This document shows, piece after piece, positions 1 through 8,615 of a stretch of 64,000 nucleotides of DNA. Positions within the stretch are counted from its first letter, which is position 1; every line of letters starts with the position of its first letter. The notes under the pieces were generated by a model. The model was not told the DNA's origin, searched no databases, and saw nothing but the letters and a program-made list of their open reading frames with translations. Source of the DNA: Paenibacillus montaniterrae (GTDB taxonomy: Bacteria; Bacillota; Bacilli; Paenibacillales; Paenibacillaceae); the NCBI RefSeq assembly GCF_018403185.1, contig NZ_BOSE01000005.1, positions 62,001 to 126,000 of the forward strand, read 5' to 3'. Both the position numbers and the translations under genes were made by a program.

Positions 1-675
1 CTCGCCATACTTGACAAACAACGGCGTCATCGACGGCATTTTCTGTTTCACTACCTTATAAATGGCATCCAAATCGGCAAGCGATTTGACCTGCTCCATA
101 TCGAGCTGCAGCTGCTCTGCAATATCCTTGCGGTAAACGATGCCGCCTTGAGCAGCAAATTCCTTATTGGAAGGAACTCCGTAATTAATCCCATCGATCT
201 GGGCACTTTGCAAAATAAGCGGGTCGAGGGAAGCAAGAATTTCCTGCCCGTACTGCTCAAGCAAGTTATTTAATGGAAGGAACGCGCCTTTCGATACATT
301 GACTGCATGCTTGCTCCACTGCGAAGTAAAAATAACGTCGATCTCCTCGCGTGAAGCGATCAAAATATTTTGCCGATTATCCCATGACCCCCAGTCCAAT
401 ACGATCAGATCAAGCTTTGCATTAAGCTTTTCTAACAAATATTTGCTTGCTTCTTCTTCAATAAGCTGCTCATCGAGTTGTGGAGTTCCAATGTATACAA
501 GCTTTAAGGTATAGCTGTCATCTGCTGAAGTGGCGGGTTCCAGCTCTGAAGCGCTTTCAACCTGAGGCAAATTAGCACCTGCTTTTTTTGCATTCAAGCA
601 GCCCGCAAGATTGAGCATCGCCGCGATCATAAGCACAACTAACATCATTATACGAGCTTTATTATGCAGCAGCAT
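1..675 (-). CDS. Sugar ABC transporter substrate-binding lipoprotein (3' end outside window)
   Basis: Extracellular solute-binding protein; 225 residues are visible and the C-terminus lies beyond the left edge. The start is the ATG at 675, preceded by a G-rich site (GGGGTGGTG). Residues 1-25 form a lipoprotein signal peptide ending in LNLAGC, so Cys26 should be lipidated and the protein anchored outside the membrane. The mature part closely follows the protein at 2984-4552: both share DWGSWD, IASREE and IVYRKD/IIYRKD blocks in the same order. It is therefore a paralogue of the LplA/YtcQ-like (DUF3502) binding proteins, likely for an oligosaccharide. The missing C-terminal half prevents checking the DUF3502 part. 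No permease gene for it is visible here. Confidence 0.85.
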   Translation of the reverse strand, partial: MLLHNKARIMMLVVLMIAAMLNLAGCLNAKKAGANLPQVESASELEPATSADDSYTLKLVYIGTPQLDEQLIEEEASKYLLEKLNAKLDLIVLDWGSWDNRQNILIASREEIDVIFTSQWSKHAVNVSKGAFLPLNNLLEQYGQEILASLDPLILQSAQIDGINYGVPSNKEFAAQGGIVYRKDIAEQLQLDMEQVKSLADLDAIYKVVKQKMPSMTPLFVKYGE

Positions 676-867
676 TAACACCACCCCGCGCTTCCAATTT
701 ATACATTTATTTTATATCATTGTAAGCGAAATTCAAGACCCATTGCTTTATCCTTTTCAACATATGAATTATATTTCACCTTTTAGGACATGGTCGGAAC
801 TTCCATTCGCAATGGCAAAGCTTTTCAAATCCCGTTTATCCATCCAATTTAGAAGCATAACATAACA

Positions 868-912
868 AAGCACCTTATCCATCGCTATCCAATAAAGATG
901 GATGAGGTGCTT
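868..912 (-). terminator. Probable rho-independent terminator after yugN
   Basis: Stem AAGCACCT/AGGTGCTT extended by ATCCATC/GATGGAT, with a loop of about 12 nt. It lies 24 nt past the yugN stop codon; the T-rich tail on the minus strand is weak. Confidence 0.6.
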
Positions 913-935
913 CTGTCTAGTGCCGTTTATCCCGA

Positions 936-1355
936 TCAGCGAAAGAGCGGCTCTAGCGAATCAACTGCTGATGCTCCAATATGACGCCATTTGTCCTCTT
1001 GCTCGATTTTGTCATCGGGATCAAGCGGCTTCTGAAATTGCGCCAGACCGATTGCGTTCAGTATGCTAAAATTATCATCCTCAGGATCAACGCCAGTATG
1101 AACCAGATGCTTCATCAACAATGGTTCACCAAACTCAAGAAACGCATCATCGCGATCCAGCTTGCCGTGCAGCGCATAAACAGGCAGGCGAAGATAAATC
1201 GTTTCGCCCTCATGCTGGTGCAAAATATGGTCAAAAAATGCTTTTCGATACTCCCAGTTGCCATTTATGACGAAGCCGAGCTTCTCAAAATCTTCCCGTA
1301 TTTCACCGTAATATGCTTTTTTTCCTTCAATAAATGTTGCCGGAATCGGCAGCAT
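936..1355 (-). CDS. yugN: YugN-like family protein
   Basis: A 139-residue soluble protein matching the YugN-like family of Bacillales, whose role is not known. The N-terminus MLPIPATFIEG and the phrases FEKLGFVINGNWEY and FDHILH are family-like. An upstream in-frame start at 1451 exists, but the ATG at 1355 has a strong AAAGGAGGT site 7 nt before it, so it is preferred. There is no signal peptide or membrane segment. The gene starts 31 nt after the malic enzyme stop, so the two are probably co-transcribed; a hairpin follows. No function can be stated beyond the family name. Confidence 0.8.
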   Translation of the reverse strand: MLPIPATFIEGKKAYYGEIREDFEKLGFVINGNWEYRKAFFDHILHQHEGETIYLRLPVYALHGKLDRDDAFLEFGEPLLMKHLVHTGVDPEDDNFSILNAIGLAQFQKPLDPDDKIEQEDKWRHIGASAVDSLEPLFR

Positions 1356-1386
1356 AGGCCTTACCTCCTTTATCATTTTGCAACCA

Positions 1387-2790
1387 TTACATATATTGAT
1401 TAGGTACGCGACGCGCAACACCTTCAGCAATTGCCGCTTTGATGACAGCACGGCTTACCTGTCTAACAACCTGTTCATTGAATATGCTGGGCACAATATA
1501 ATGCTCATCGAGCTCATCTTCAGACACGACCTCTGCTATCGCTTGAGCTGCCGCCAGCTTCATGGACTCCGTTATTCTGGAGGCTCGACAATCGAGCGCG
1601 CCGCGAAACATGCCCGGAAACACCAGCACATTGTTAATTTGATTCGGATAATCGCTTCGGCCTGTAGCCAGGATGCTAACATGCGGCAGCGCAGCATCAG
1701 GCTCGATCTCAGGATTAGGATTAGCCATTGCAAATACGATGTTGCCTTTATTCATTTTTTTCACATCTTCTACCTTTAATACGCCCGCCTTCGAAACGCC
1801 GATAAAGACATCGGCCCCTACTATCGCGTCATGCAATGTGCCTTTGTTCGCTTCCACCTGCTCCTGAGAGGCAAGCCAGTTCCATACCGGGTGCTCGTAA
1901 TGCTCGCCACGCGCAATAATCCCCTCCCTATCGACAGGAATAAGATGCTGCGCGCCAGCAAAGAGCAGCATTTTACAAATGGCTGAGCCGGCTGCGCCAA
2001 CGCCATTGACGACAATCCGCACCTCCTCCAGCTTCTTGTCTACGAGCTTTAAAGCATTGTACAAGCCCGCCAGTACGACGATTGCCGTACCGTGCTGATC
2101 ATCGTGGAATACTGGAATATCCAGTTCGTTGATCAATCGCTGCTCTACCTCAAAGCAGCGCGGCGAGCTAATATCTTCTATATTAATGCCGCCGAATATC
2201 GGACTGATCGCTTTTACGATATGAATAATTTCCTCGACGTTCTGTGTATCCAGGCAAATCGGGAATGCATCAACATTCGCAAGCTGCTTGAACAGCATCG
2301 CCTTCCCTTCCATTACAGGGATTGCAGCATGCGGACCAATATTGCCAAGCCCAAGCACTGCGGTGCCATCACTAATAACGGCAACGGAATTGCGCTTGAT
2401 CGTAAGCGTATATGTATTGTCCGGATTCGCTTGAATTGCTTCGCATACCTTGGCCACACCCGGCGTGTAGACATGGGACAAATCATCTCTCGTTTTAATT
2501 GGTCTGGACGGCATCACTCTAATTTTCCCACCCAAATGAGCAAGAAAGATTCGATCGGAAACATGGATCGTGCGCAGCCCCTCTACCGCTTCAAACGCCG
2601 ACAGCAGCGCAGCCTGCTTCTGGTCGGAGATCGAAACGGTAATATCGCGAATCGAGCCTTCCTTGCCAGAGCGTATAATATCGACTGATTCAACCTCTCC
2701 GCCATAGCTGTCAATTAAAGTGGCTACTTGACCAAACGGGAAATGCTTTTGCGTGCTTTCCAGCCTGACTACTATTGTCGTCTGTGCCAT
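1387..2790 (-). CDS. NAD(P)-dependent malic enzyme with N-terminal ACT domain
   Basis: Converts malate to pyruvate and CO2 with reduction of NAD(P), in the cytoplasm; 467 residues. Residues 1-80 look like an ACT regulatory domain. The malic domain follows with VYTPGVAKVCEAI (catalytic Tyr), GNIGPHAAIPVMEGKAML (catalytic Lys) and FHDDQHGTAIV (metal ligands). A Rossmann fold with VNGVGAAGSA then binds the dinucleotide, and the NPNPEI segment is typical of the family. The ATG at 2790 has AAGGAAGG 6 nt upstream; a TTG two codons earlier is less likely. NAD versus NADP preference cannot be decided by eye. It heads a two-gene unit with yugN. Confidence 0.93.
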   Translation of the reverse strand: MAQTTIVVRLESTQKHFPFGQVATLIDSYGGEVESVDIIRSGKEGSIRDITVSISDQKQAALLSAFEAVEGLRTIHVSDRIFLAHLGGKIRVMPSRPIKTRDDLSHVYTPGVAKVCEAIQANPDNTYTLTIKRNSVAVISDGTAVLGLGNIGPHAAIPVMEGKAMLFKQLANVDAFPICLDTQNVEEIIHIVKAISPIFGGINIEDISSPRCFEVEQRLINELDIPVFHDDQHGTAIVVLAGLYNALKLVDKKLEEVRIVVNGVGAAGSAICKMLLFAGAQHLIPVDREGIIARGEHYEHPVWNWLASQEQVEANKGTLHDAIVGADVFIGVSKAGVLKVEDVKKMNKGNIVFAMANPNPEIEPDAALPHVSILATGRSDYPNQINNVLVFPGMFRGALDCRASRITESMKLAAAQAIAEVVSEDELDEHYIVPSIFNEQVVRQVSRAVIKAAIAEGVARRVPNQYM

Positions 2791-2924
2791 AATCAACCTT
2801 CCTTCGCCAGTGATTGCTTTGCGTACCGCTTCGCATTCTTATTAGTATGTACATTTGGCTGGCAATAATAATCTTTGTTCGTGATCATAGATCATAAAAT
2901 TGTGATGTAGACTTTGAAAGCATA

Positions 2925-2966
2925 CAAAAAAACGTCGAGCGGAACTGTATCCGCCCAACGTTTTTA
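2925..2966 (-). terminator. Rho-independent terminator after the DUF3502 lipoprotein gene
   Basis: Arms AAAAACGT...GCGGA and TCCGC...ACGTTTTT around a short loop, ending in a run of T on the minus strand just after the stop at 2984. It closes the 2984-6870 transport unit and isolates it from the malic enzyme gene. Confidence 0.85.
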
Positions 2967-2983
2967 ATTTAAGGATTAATTAT

Positions 2984-4552
2984 TTATTTACTTGCAAGAA
3001 ATTCATCAAATTGCGCTTGCTTTTCAGCAATAACTTTATCCAGTCCTGCTGCTTTCATCGCTGACATATACTCATCCAGCACATCATCGATATTGACTAC
3101 ACCGCGGTCAATTGCGACTTGGTACTGCTTGATTACGTTGGCAAGCGCGCCTATTTCATTTTTCACCGGCTCACTGTTAAATACGAAGCCAAGAGCTGGA
3201 GATTTAGTTGCGCCTGTATTGAACTCTTTGAATTTCTCCCATTTTTGCGGATCTTCTGTATCCCACAAGTAGTTAAGGAACTGATTGCCCAGCATCCAAT
3301 TGGCGCCAGGGCTATAATCACCTGTGCGATCTGTTTTGCTCATAATTTCGCCGTTTAGTGTAAAGTGAACATCTTTAATGCCGAAGTTGATCAAGTTGTT
3401 GATTTCCTTATCAGTATGAAGCAAATTAATAAACATCATCGCACGCTCAGGATCTTGTGAAGTTGAAGAAATCCCTAGCATAGAACCAGCCGTCTCAGAG
3501 GTTGCAATCGTTTTGTTAGTCAATTGAATTTGCCCAAGCTTGCCGCTCAAGCCAGCAGTTGTCGCTACTTCTTCATCCTTGCCAGGCTTCAATGATTCAA
3601 TTGCTGAGAATACAATGCCTGCTTTCCATGCATCTGGCGCAGAAACCTGACTAGTTGCCGCATCGGCATTAATGTATCCTTTTTTGAAAAATTCATGTGT
3701 CAAGCGAGTGGTTTCAAGGAAACGCTCTGTCGTTTCAATCGGAACTACTGTTGTATCAGTGCCATCCTTGAAAATTGCCCCAGGAATCGTTGCATCGCCA
3801 AGGAAATCATAGTTGCCAAAGAAATGCGAGTTGAACGTATTGTCAGTAGATGAAATATAAAGCGGAGTTAGATCCGGGCGTTCTGCTTTAACCTTGGCGT
3901 AAACAGCATCCAGGTCTTTAATCGTTTTTACTTGGCTCATATCGATGCCAAGCTCTTCAGCAACATCCTTGCGGTATATGATACCGCCTGCTGCTGCTAA
4001 CTCTTTTGTCGTTGGTATCCCGTAGTTTTTACCATTGATTCTAGCGCCTTCCAGGAATGTTGGGTCTTGTGTTTCCAAGATGCCTTGACCATGCTGCTGA
4101 ATAAGGTTGTCAAGCTCAAGAAAAGCGCCTTTACCAACATTGCTGGCGTGACCGTTCCATTGTGCTGTGAAAATAATATCTACTTCTTCACGAGATGCGA
4201 TCATCAGATTAACCTTCTCGTCCCAACTGCCCCAGTCTATCGGCATTAAATCAATTGTCGCATTAATTTTTTCAGTAAGCAGCTTATTCAGTGCTTCTTC
4301 AACTAATGCTTCATCCTTTTGTGGCGAACCTGGATAAACAAGTGTCAATTGGTACGGCTCCAGCTCGGATTCGCCAGTATTTCCTTCTTCCTCTGTTTGC
4401 CCATTGTTTTGGGTGTTTGTGTTTTGCTCTGTATTATTTGTCTGATTGCCCGTGTTGTTCGGTGCATTGTTGCCGCCACAAGCGCTTACAAGCATTGCAA
4501 TTGCTAAAATAATTGCAGCCAGCAGCGTTGCACGCTGTTTAGTCTTTCTCAT
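2984..4552 (-). CDS. Extracellular sugar-binding lipoprotein, DUF3502 type
   Basis: Substrate-binding component of a CUT1 sugar importer, 522 residues. The signal peptide ends in MLVSAC, giving lipid-anchored Cys25, followed by a long Asn/Thr/Gln/Glu-rich linker. The body is a type I solute-binding fold, and the last 130 or so residues resemble DUF3502, usual in LplA/YtcQ-like proteins. The start ATG has GGGAGGTCAG upstream. It lies downstream of two permease genes in the same orientation (4686-5621, 5896-6870) and upstream of a strong terminator, so it is the receptor for that importer. The ligand cannot be read from the sequence. It is a close paralogue of the partial gene at 1-675. Confidence 0.92.
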   Translation of the reverse strand: MRKTKQRATLLAAIILAIAMLVSACGGNNAPNNTGNQTNNTEQNTNTQNNGQTEEEGNTGESELEPYQLTLVYPGSPQKDEALVEEALNKLLTEKINATIDLMPIDWGSWDEKVNLMIASREEVDIIFTAQWNGHASNVGKGAFLELDNLIQQHGQGILETQDPTFLEGARINGKNYGIPTTKELAAAGGIIYRKDVAEELGIDMSQVKTIKDLDAVYAKVKAERPDLTPLYISSTDNTFNSHFFGNYDFLGDATIPGAIFKDGTDTTVVPIETTERFLETTRLTHEFFKKGYINADAATSQVSAPDAWKAGIVFSAIESLKPGKDEEVATTAGLSGKLGQIQLTNKTIATSETAGSMLGISSTSQDPERAMMFINLLHTDKEINNLINFGIKDVHFTLNGEIMSKTDRTGDYSPGANWMLGNQFLNYLWDTEDPQKWEKFKEFNTGATKSPALGFVFNSEPVKNEIGALANVIKQYQVAIDRGVVNIDDVLDEYMSAMKAAGLDKVIAEKQAQFDEFLASK

Positions 4553-4625
4553 GTAACTGACCTCCCAAAAATTTAATATATGCTAACCAGCAAAGCTGGA
4601 TATAGCCACAGTGAGGATGAGTCTC

Positions 4626-4649
4626 GCAGGACGCCAAATGACGTCCCGC
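4626..4649 (-). other. Small hairpin between permease and binding-protein genes
   Basis: GCAGGACG and CGTCCCGC arms around an 8-nt loop, with no U tract on the minus strand. It may protect or limit the transcript just ahead of the binding-protein gene; that role is inference. Confidence 0.4.
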
Positions 4650-4685
4650 GCCATTTCATAAACTGCATTTGCCTTGAACAGTCGG

Positions 4686-5621
4686 TTAGCCTTTTACTGC
4701 ACCGACAGTTAAGCCTTTAACGAAATATTTTTGGAAGAACGGATAGGCAAAAATAATTGGCCCAATTCCGACAATAACCATCGCCATACGCACACTTTCG
4801 CTTGGGAATTTAAATTCTCCGCCCGCTGCCCGTATTGCAGCGGCTGCTGTGCTGTTGTTAGCCAAATATTGAATGTTAAGCATCGTCTTGTACATTAGAT
4901 ATTGAATCGATATATTCGCTTCCTTTGTAATAAACACCAAACTTAAAAACCAGTCATTCCAGTAGGTCAAGGTTTGGAACAAGGCAACCGTAGCAAGCAC
5001 CGGGAGGGAAAGCGGTAAAACAATTTTAAAGAAAATCGTCATCTCGCCAGCTCCATCAATGTTGGCAGATTCCAGAATCGCCTGCGGAATCGTCGTCTGG
5101 AAGAAGGTTCGGGTAATTAGAACGAAAAATGCTGCAACAAGCAACGGAACGATAAGTGCCATCATTGTGTTTTTCAAATCAAGCATTTGCACATAGACGA
5201 GATACCACGGTACAAGACCACCGTTGAACAGCATTGTGAAAAACACGAGAAAGGTAAAAAATTTGGCATGCGGAAAATCTTTTCGCGAAATTGGGTAAGC
5301 ATATAGTGCAATAATAATCATGCTTGTAATTGTTCCGATTAATGTAACGGTTATCGAAACACCGTATGATCTAACGATAGATGTTGCATCCTTGAATAAA
5401 AACTTATAAGCCTCAAGGCTAAATGTCTCTGGCCAAAAGCTATAGCCATGTTTCACAATTGCTGTTTCATCAGAAATCGAAACCATGATGACCAAAATGA
5501 GCGGAATCACGCATAGCAGCGAGTAAATGATAAACATAGAGTGAATGCCGAAAGTAGCCAGCTTAGGCAAACGATTTTTCGGGTTCGAAACATGAGGAAC
5601 CTTCTCAATTTCAGCGCTCAT
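4686..5621 (-). CDS. Sugar ABC transporter permease, YtcP/LplC type
   Basis: Inner-membrane permease of a CUT1 importer; 311 residues with six hydrophobic spans. The cytoplasmic EAA loop is visible as ESANIDGAGEMTIFFKIVLP, the contact point for the ATPase. The YtcP hallmark FTMLFNGGLVPWYL and the C-terminal QKYFVKGLTVGAVKG are present. The ATG at 5621 has AGGAGGTGACGAT in front; an in-frame start 14 codons earlier lacks such a site. It pairs with the permease at 5896-6870 and feeds from the lipoprotein at 2984-4552. No ATPase gene is nearby, as usual for importers served by an MsmX-like shared ATPase. Confidence 0.92.
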   Translation of the reverse strand: MSAEIEKVPHVSNPKNRLPKLATFGIHSMFIIYSLLCVIPLILVIMVSISDETAIVKHGYSFWPETFSLEAYKFLFKDATSIVRSYGVSITVTLIGTITSMIIIALYAYPISRKDFPHAKFFTFLVFFTMLFNGGLVPWYLVYVQMLDLKNTMMALIVPLLVAAFFVLITRTFFQTTIPQAILESANIDGAGEMTIFFKIVLPLSLPVLATVALFQTLTYWNDWFLSLVFITKEANISIQYLMYKTMLNIQYLANNSTAAAAIRAAGGEFKFPSESVRMAMVIVGIGPIIFAYPFFQKYFVKGLTVGAVKG

Positions 5622-5656
5622 ATCGTCACCTCCTAAAAAATTTAGTAATCTATTAT

Positions 5657-5705
5657 TTCGCAACGCAATACTTCGTAATCAAGTTCGTGCTTATTGAACT
5701 ACCTT
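5657..5705 (-). repeat. Truncated tail of the 180-nt palindromic element
   Basis: Near-identical to the right end of the full copy beside it (compare 5657-5703 with 5848-5891: CAACGCAATACTTCGTAATC in both). It shows that a second copy once stood here or that the end was duplicated. Confidence 0.7.
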
Positions 5706-5893
5706 TCTTACAATGAAGAGTCAATAAGCTCGGACTTCAGTACCGAGAAGACTGAACGTTAGTAGAAAATGAGGAGCGCAGCGTAGGCAAAAGCTACGTG
5801 AGCACCGCAGTTTTCGCTAGCGTTCAGTATTCGATGCCGAATACGCTACAACGCAATACTTCGTAATCAAGTTCATGCCTATTGAACTACCGC
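5704..5893 (-). repeat. 180-nt nested-palindrome element, copy A
   Basis: The core GAGGAGCGCAGCGTAGGC and CTACGTGAGCACCGCAGTTT is shared with the copies at 17035, 20093, 20281 and 52614-53502. Outer arms are more diverged here than elsewhere (TCAATAAG / CTATTGA). On the transcribed minus strand the element begins about 3 nt after the stop codon of the upstream permease gene (5896) and fills the gap to the next permease gene. Confidence 0.8.
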
Positions 5894-5895
5894 TA

Positions 5896-6870
5896 CTAGA
5901 AGAGGGCGTTGTCACTGTCTATTCGACGCACAATCCAATTCGACAAAAAGACGAGTGAAAACCCGACAACAGACTGAATTAATCCAGCAGCTGAGGATAA
6001 GCCGATATCGCCTACCGTAATAAAGGTACGATACACATACGTATCAATAACGTTCGTAACCGGGAACAGCACGCCCGATTCTCGCGGCACCTGGAAGAAT
6101 AGTCCGAAATCAGCATTGAATATGCGACCGATTTGCAGAAGCGTCATAATTGTAATAATTGGCTTCAGCAACGGGATTGTTATCGTGAAAATTTGCTTGA
6201 ATTTGCTTGCGCCGTCAATTGTGGCAGCCTCGTAATACTCCTCGTCTATACCAATAATCGCCGCCATATAGATAACCGTATAATAACCCATATTTTTCCA
6301 CGTGTTCACACTCGATAAAATGTACGGCCACACCTCTTTAGTAAAATACCAGTTCAACGGATCGATGCCGAGCGCTGGAAGCAAACTTTTGTTGAAAAAA
6401 CCGTTTGTATCACTTAAAAATGCATAAACGAGATAGCTGATCACAATCATGGACAAGAAATAAGGAAGGAACATGATCGTTTGATGCAGCTTCGCTAAAA
6501 AGCGGTTTTTAATCTCGTTCAGCATAATGGCAAAGGCTAGCGGGAAAATTAGGTTAAGAATGATGAAACCGCTGTTATAGAGCAGCGTATTTCGTGTAAT
6601 AATCCATGAATCCGAGGTCATAAACAAATATTTGAAGTTAGAGAAGCCGCTCCATGGACTGCCTAGTATGCCATCGGTGTAGTTAATATTTTTGAAAGCA
6701 ATAATGATACCGAACATCGGTATATAGTTGTTAATAATGAGGACAAGCAAAGCAGGCAGCATCATAAAATAGAAGACCCAATATTTTCGTACGGTTTTCC
6801 ACAACGAGCGCTTCTTGGGCTTCTGTACCTTAGCTGTGTCCAGGTCCAGCTTTATCGTCTCTGTACTCAT
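5896..6870 (-). CDS. Sugar ABC transporter permease, LplB/YteP type
   Basis: First permease gene of the unit, 324 residues. A basic N-terminus (KKRSLWKTVRKYW) leads to six membrane spans. The EAA loop reads YEAATIDGASKFKQIFTITI, and the LplB-like MLPALLVLIINNYIPMFGI segment is clear. The ATG at 6870 has AAAGGATGGGGG upstream; the ATG three codons earlier would sit on that site and is rejected. Upstream lies the terminator of the regulator gene, downstream a 180-nt palindromic element and the second permease. Together with 4686-5621 it should form the heterodimeric channel. Confidence 0.92.
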   Translation of the reverse strand: MSTETIKLDLDTAKVQKPKKRSLWKTVRKYWVFYFMMLPALLVLIINNYIPMFGIIIAFKNINYTDGILGSPWSGFSNFKYLFMTSDSWIITRNTLLYNSGFIILNLIFPLAFAIMLNEIKNRFLAKLHQTIMFLPYFLSMIVISYLVYAFLSDTNGFFNKSLLPALGIDPLNWYFTKEVWPYILSSVNTWKNMGYYTVIYMAAIIGIDEEYYEAATIDGASKFKQIFTITIPLLKPIITIMTLLQIGRIFNADFGLFFQVPRESGVLFPVTNVIDTYVYRTFITVGDIGLSSAAGLIQSVVGFSLVFLSNWIVRRIDSDNALF

Positions 6871-6923
6871 AACCCCCATCCTTTCTTCTCTTTATTGTCT
6901 TGCTGCTGTAATAATCAAATTGT

Positions 6924-6956
6924 ATAAAAAAAAGACACCGAACATTGTCGGTGTCG
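6924..6956 (-). terminator. Strong rho-independent terminator after the response regulator gene
   Basis: GACACCGA/TCGGTGTC stem with a 6-nt loop followed by eight or more T on the minus strand. It separates the kinase-regulator pair from the transport genes, so the latter must have their own promoter or depend on read-through. Confidence 0.9.
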
Positions 6957-6996
6957 TGACCTGATTAACGCTATCGTGACCATTTATTGCCTTATC

Positions 6997-8610
6997 CTAT
7001 ATTTTTCCATACGATTTGCGATATTCCTGCGGGGTTAAGCCTGTCGTTTTTTTAAACAGCTTGGAGAAATGAGAAAAATTAGCATATCCTACCTCAAAAG
7101 CAATATCACTCACCTTTTCATTGCTGTTCTCCAGCAGCTCCTTTGCTTTATTTATGCGCAGCTTGACCATATAATCGGTAAGCGACAAGCCTGTTTCCCT
7201 GCGAAACAAACGCGACAAATACGCAGGATTGAGATATACCTGCTCAGCTAGCCGTTCTCTGCTGAACTCTTCATCGAGATGGGCCAGCATATATTGCTGA
7301 ACCTTTTCAACCACGTTGGAAACCTGCTTGCCTTCCGCATTCATATAGCCGCTAATTTGGCTGCAAACGGTTGTTGTCCAAGCCTTCAAGCGAACAAGCG
7401 ACTTGATCGTGCCATCCTTCAGCTCCCAATCCTGCTCAGCCATCACATCCGTGCTGTTTACTCCTTTGGTCTGCAGCCATTGCAATATCGCATTCATAAA
7501 GCCAAAATAAAATGCCATCAGCTCATGATAGCCAACCTTGGCCTGCTGCAGCTTGTCAAAATAGCTGTCAATTTGATAGTTTAGCTGGGTCAGCTTGCCT
7601 GTTTCCAGCAGTACAATCCAATCAGGGAAATGAACGGCAGCCGCAACAAGCGGCTCCGAGCGGCTGCTAGTCTCTTGCTCCAGTCTGACGGTGCAGGATT
7701 GCGTCACATTTTGCTTCTCCAGCTGCTGCAGCGCTCTTATTCCGTCACGAATGGCGGTTAAAGGAATAATTTTGCCAATATAGCAGGATAGATGACAGTG
7801 CAGGTACTCGCGGCAATGCTCAATAAAGGAATAGGCAAGCTTCTCTATGCCGGCTTCCCGCAGCTGCTCCGGGTGGTAAATAATGAGATACAAGATGCCT
7901 TGACCGTCCTGTATGCAATGACCTTGTGCCTTTGTATTGGTTAGGAAAAATTCTTCGGCTACATTTTTTATCGCATAGGTCATAATTTCCTCATCGCGTG
8001 CCGACCATTCCTCCCTCCATTGCTCTACACTAATCTGCATCAGCTGAATTTCGCTTTCAGGCTCCAAAGGAATGCTGTAATTGCGCATGGCAGATTGCAA
8101 ATAAGCACTGGCCAGCGACTGCCGATAATGAATCAAATCATGCCAGAAGCGTTCAATAAGCAAAGGGCGCTCCAGCTGCCACTGCTGATAAAATTGATCG
8201 TAGGTCGCGCGAATCGAGTCTAGTGAAGCCAGCTCCTCCGCCTTCACATAAGCATCATGCAGCGCTTGCTGTAATAAACTATGGTCAATAGGCTTCAGCA
8301 AATAGTTAAAGCTGGCAAGCTGGACAGCCTGCTGCGCGTATTTGAAATCAGCATGGCCCGTTAAAAAGATCGTCACGCAATTGGGAACATGCTCGTTAAT
8401 CCACTCCAGCAGCTCGAGCCCATTCTGGTTCGGCATATCGATATCGGACAGCACAACATGCACCTGCTTGCTTTCCATTATGGCGCGCGCTTCCTCCGCA
8501 TCCATTGCAGTATAGACCTCGCTGTATTTCAGCTCATCCCATTTTATCCCTTTTACGATGCCGCGAATGGCAATCTCTTCGTCATCGACAATTAATAGAT
8601 TATAGCTCAT
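6997..8610 (-). CDS. Response regulator, receiver plus AraC-type HTH (YesN type)
   Basis: Cytoplasmic transcription regulator of 537 residues. The N-terminal receiver has the acidic pair DD9-10, phospho-acceptor Asp56 in LSDIDMP, and the conserved Lys in YLLKPID. A long variable linker follows, then two AraC helix-turn-helix motifs at the C-terminus (NPAYLSRLFRRETG and VGYANFSHFSKLFKKTTGLT). The ATG at 8610 has GAGGAG 8 nt upstream, a site that overlaps the kinase stop codon, so the two genes are translationally linked. It most likely activates the adjacent importer (2984-6870) when the kinase senses the sugar; that target is inferred from position. Confidence 0.93.
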   Translation of the reverse strand: MSYNLLIVDDEEIAIRGIVKGIKWDELKYSEVYTAMDAEEARAIMESKQVHVVLSDIDMPNQNGLELLEWINEHVPNCVTIFLTGHADFKYAQQAVQLASFNYLLKPIDHSLLQQALHDAYVKAEELASLDSIRATYDQFYQQWQLERPLLIERFWHDLIHYRQSLASAYLQSAMRNYSIPLEPESEIQLMQISVEQWREEWSARDEEIMTYAIKNVAEEFFLTNTKAQGHCIQDGQGILYLIIYHPEQLREAGIEKLAYSFIEHCREYLHCHLSCYIGKIIPLTAIRDGIRALQQLEKQNVTQSCTVRLEQETSSRSEPLVAAAVHFPDWIVLLETGKLTQLNYQIDSYFDKLQQAKVGYHELMAFYFGFMNAILQWLQTKGVNSTDVMAEQDWELKDGTIKSLVRLKAWTTTVCSQISGYMNAEGKQVSNVVEKVQQYMLAHLDEEFSRERLAEQVYLNPAYLSRLFRRETGLSLTDYMVKLRINKAKELLENSNEKVSDIAFEVGYANFSHFSKLFKKTTGLTPQEYRKSYGKI

Positions 8611-8615
8611 TTGGC

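Noticed and set aside
981..1403. Open frame opposite yugN
   Set aside because: It lies wholly on the other strand of two well-supported genes, has no ribosome site and an atypical basic composition.
5704..5893. Riboswitch or T-box leader
   Set aside because: No conserved T-box, specifier or known aptamer core is visible; the same element recurs in unrelated gene gaps, so a repeat family explains it better.
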